From Vagococcus acidifermentans (GTDB lineage Bacteria; Bacillota; Bacilli; Lactobacillales; Vagococcaceae): DNA of 64,000 nt. Positions 63,095-64,000 of the stretch are shown here, piece by piece. A program made the translations under genes and the position numbers. Position 1 is the stretch's first letter, and each line of letters starts with the position of its first letter. The DNA is taken from the NCBI RefSeq assembly GCF_003987655.1, contig NZ_NGKC01000003.1, positions 1 through 64,000 of the forward strand, in the 5' to 3' direction. A model generated the notes under the pieces. That model ran no database searches. It worked only from the letters and a program-made list of their open reading frames with translations, and had not been told where the DNA came from.

Positions 63095-64000
63095 TTAAGC
63101 AATTTTACCGGGTAGTTCTTCAATAAGAGGAAGAATACTAAATCCGGTATGCTTAATCCATGCATCCAAGTGGACATTTACAGCAGCCATTATAGCCCTG
63201 GTAAACCTTTCCCTGGCACTACGGCAATTACCAGCTTCAATATCATAATCCTTGAATAACCTTTTATGTGTACGCTCCACAGTTGTACGGCGTTTAAGCA
63301 TTTCTTTAAAAGTCTTAGAATCCCGTGCAACAGGTGGGAAGAGCCTGGGGTCATAGTCAGGTTTTATGTATATAGTTCTACCGTAAGGACTGTTTGAACA
63401 GGAGCAGGGTTTTTCAATCCCATGGTAATCAAACCAGCACCTGTATTTAATGCCTTTAGGATAGGAGTAACCGCAGTTATGGTATGGAATACCACCCATG
63501 CAGATAGGGTTACCATTGTCATCAAAGCAAAGTACACCTGGTGGTAAGTCTTTATTAGGGTACTTAGCATCAGAGTCAAGAGGAATAAAAGGGATCATGT
63601 TGTAGTGCTGGAGGAGTTTATAGGTTGGATAATTGTCCATTGCACCATCTGCAATATAATTTTTAAAACGGATATTAGGATAGAGTTTTCTGACCTCATC
63701 CAGTGAAAAGATGGCAATAATACTATCATGCCTCTGCGCTTGTGCTTTGCGCAAATATATAGGTAAATCATATGGACTGTCAGAAGCAGTAGTGCAAAAC
63801 AAATTATCCCCATAAAACCATTGTTCACGGTAGCTATCCCAGCCCCAGGTAGCGTCGGGATCGGAATAGCGCCTTGGACAATGGCAATTATAAATACCTT
63901 TGGATTTACAATCACAAACCTTTACACCATAATGGTTGGCACCGGAGTAGAAAGGAGTTCCATCGGCAGCAATAGAAAAATTATTTGCATCCCCAAGTAA
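63095..64000 (-). CDS. DDE-type transposase, cut by the window edge
   Basis: The frame is open from the window edge to the TAA at 63095 (301 residues, N-terminus missing). It includes IAADGTPFYSGANHYG, IADGAMDNYPTYKLL and a late TTVERTHKRLFKDYDIE, which fit Asp, Asp and Glu of a DDE catalytic core. Two CxC-like segments (CDCKSKGIYNCHC) suggest a zinc-binding part. The IS family is not certain. An internal TTG at 63802 is not the start, because the frame continues upstream without stops. Confidence 0.8.
   Translation of the reverse strand, partial: LLGDANNFSIAADGTPFYSGANHYGVKVCDCKSKGIYNCHCPRRYSDPDATWGWDSYREQWFYGDNLFCTTASDSPYDLPIYLRKAQAQRHDSIIAIFSLDEVRKLYPNIRFKNYIADGAMDNYPTYKLLQHYNMIPFIPLDSDAKYPNKDLPPGVLCFDDNGNPICMGGIPYHNCGYSYPKGIKYRCWFDYHGIEKPCSCSNSPYGRTIYIKPDYDPRLFPPVARDSKTFKEMLKRRTTVERTHKRLFKDYDIEAGNCRSARERFTRAIMAAVNVHLDAWIKHTGFSILPLIEELPGKIA

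Overview
The window is chromosomal DNA of a low-to-moderate GC Gram-positive bacterium (Bacillota, probably Lactobacillales or a close relative; the species cannot be read from it). It carries a nearly complete siphophage-type prophage and ends in a defence locus. Host-type genes at 480-13792 have balanced codon use and strong Shine-Dalgarno sites. From about 13800 onward the DNA is clearly more AT-rich.

Host part (1-13792): a repeat/MFS-transporter remnant at the left edge, an Fe-S flavoenzyme of the 2,4-dienoyl-CoA reductase/BaiCD type, and an HTH-cupin repressor with two likely operators. Next comes an operon with a five-gene oligopeptide ABC transporter, a dipeptide epimerase and a transglutaminase-fold protein, best explained as uptake and recycling of murein peptides. 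A GNAT acetyltransferase and an RlmCD/RumA-type 23S rRNA uracil methyltransferase follow. The 3' end of that rRNA methyltransferase gene is a known landing site for serine-recombinase phages and ICEs in streptococci, and a mobile element starts right after it.

Mobile part (about 13800-56220): a caspase-fold peptidase on the + strand, then a prophage transcribed right to left. Read in transcription order it holds a small ORF, a sigma-like factor, DUF2800/DUF2815 proteins, a family A DNA polymerase, an antirepressor, a primase-helicase, a VRR-NUC nuclease, a broken SNF2 helicase, ArpU/DUF1492-like and HNH proteins and the small terminase. Then come S-adenosylmethionine synthetase, a ParB-DNA methylase, an amidoligase/cyclotransferase cassette and the large terminase, followed by an inserted erm macrolide-resistance gene. 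The portal, protease, capsid, connector and tail genes (with a -1 frameshift) and a GH18 tail glycosidase come next, then holin, amidase, and three tandem recombinase genes beside the attachment region. Several intergenic hairpins, three of them sharing an invariant loop and flank, punctuate the late and early operons.

Right part (56438-63058): a divergent + strand operon with a small HTH regulator, a HamA-like DUF1837 protein, a HamB-like DEAH helicase and a type III-like DNA methyltransferase with no Res subunit in the window. This is a Hachiman-like locus joined to a modification enzyme and is the most interesting system here. A DDE transposase, cut by the window edge, follows on the - strand. 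The right attachment site and any lysogeny repressor are not visible.
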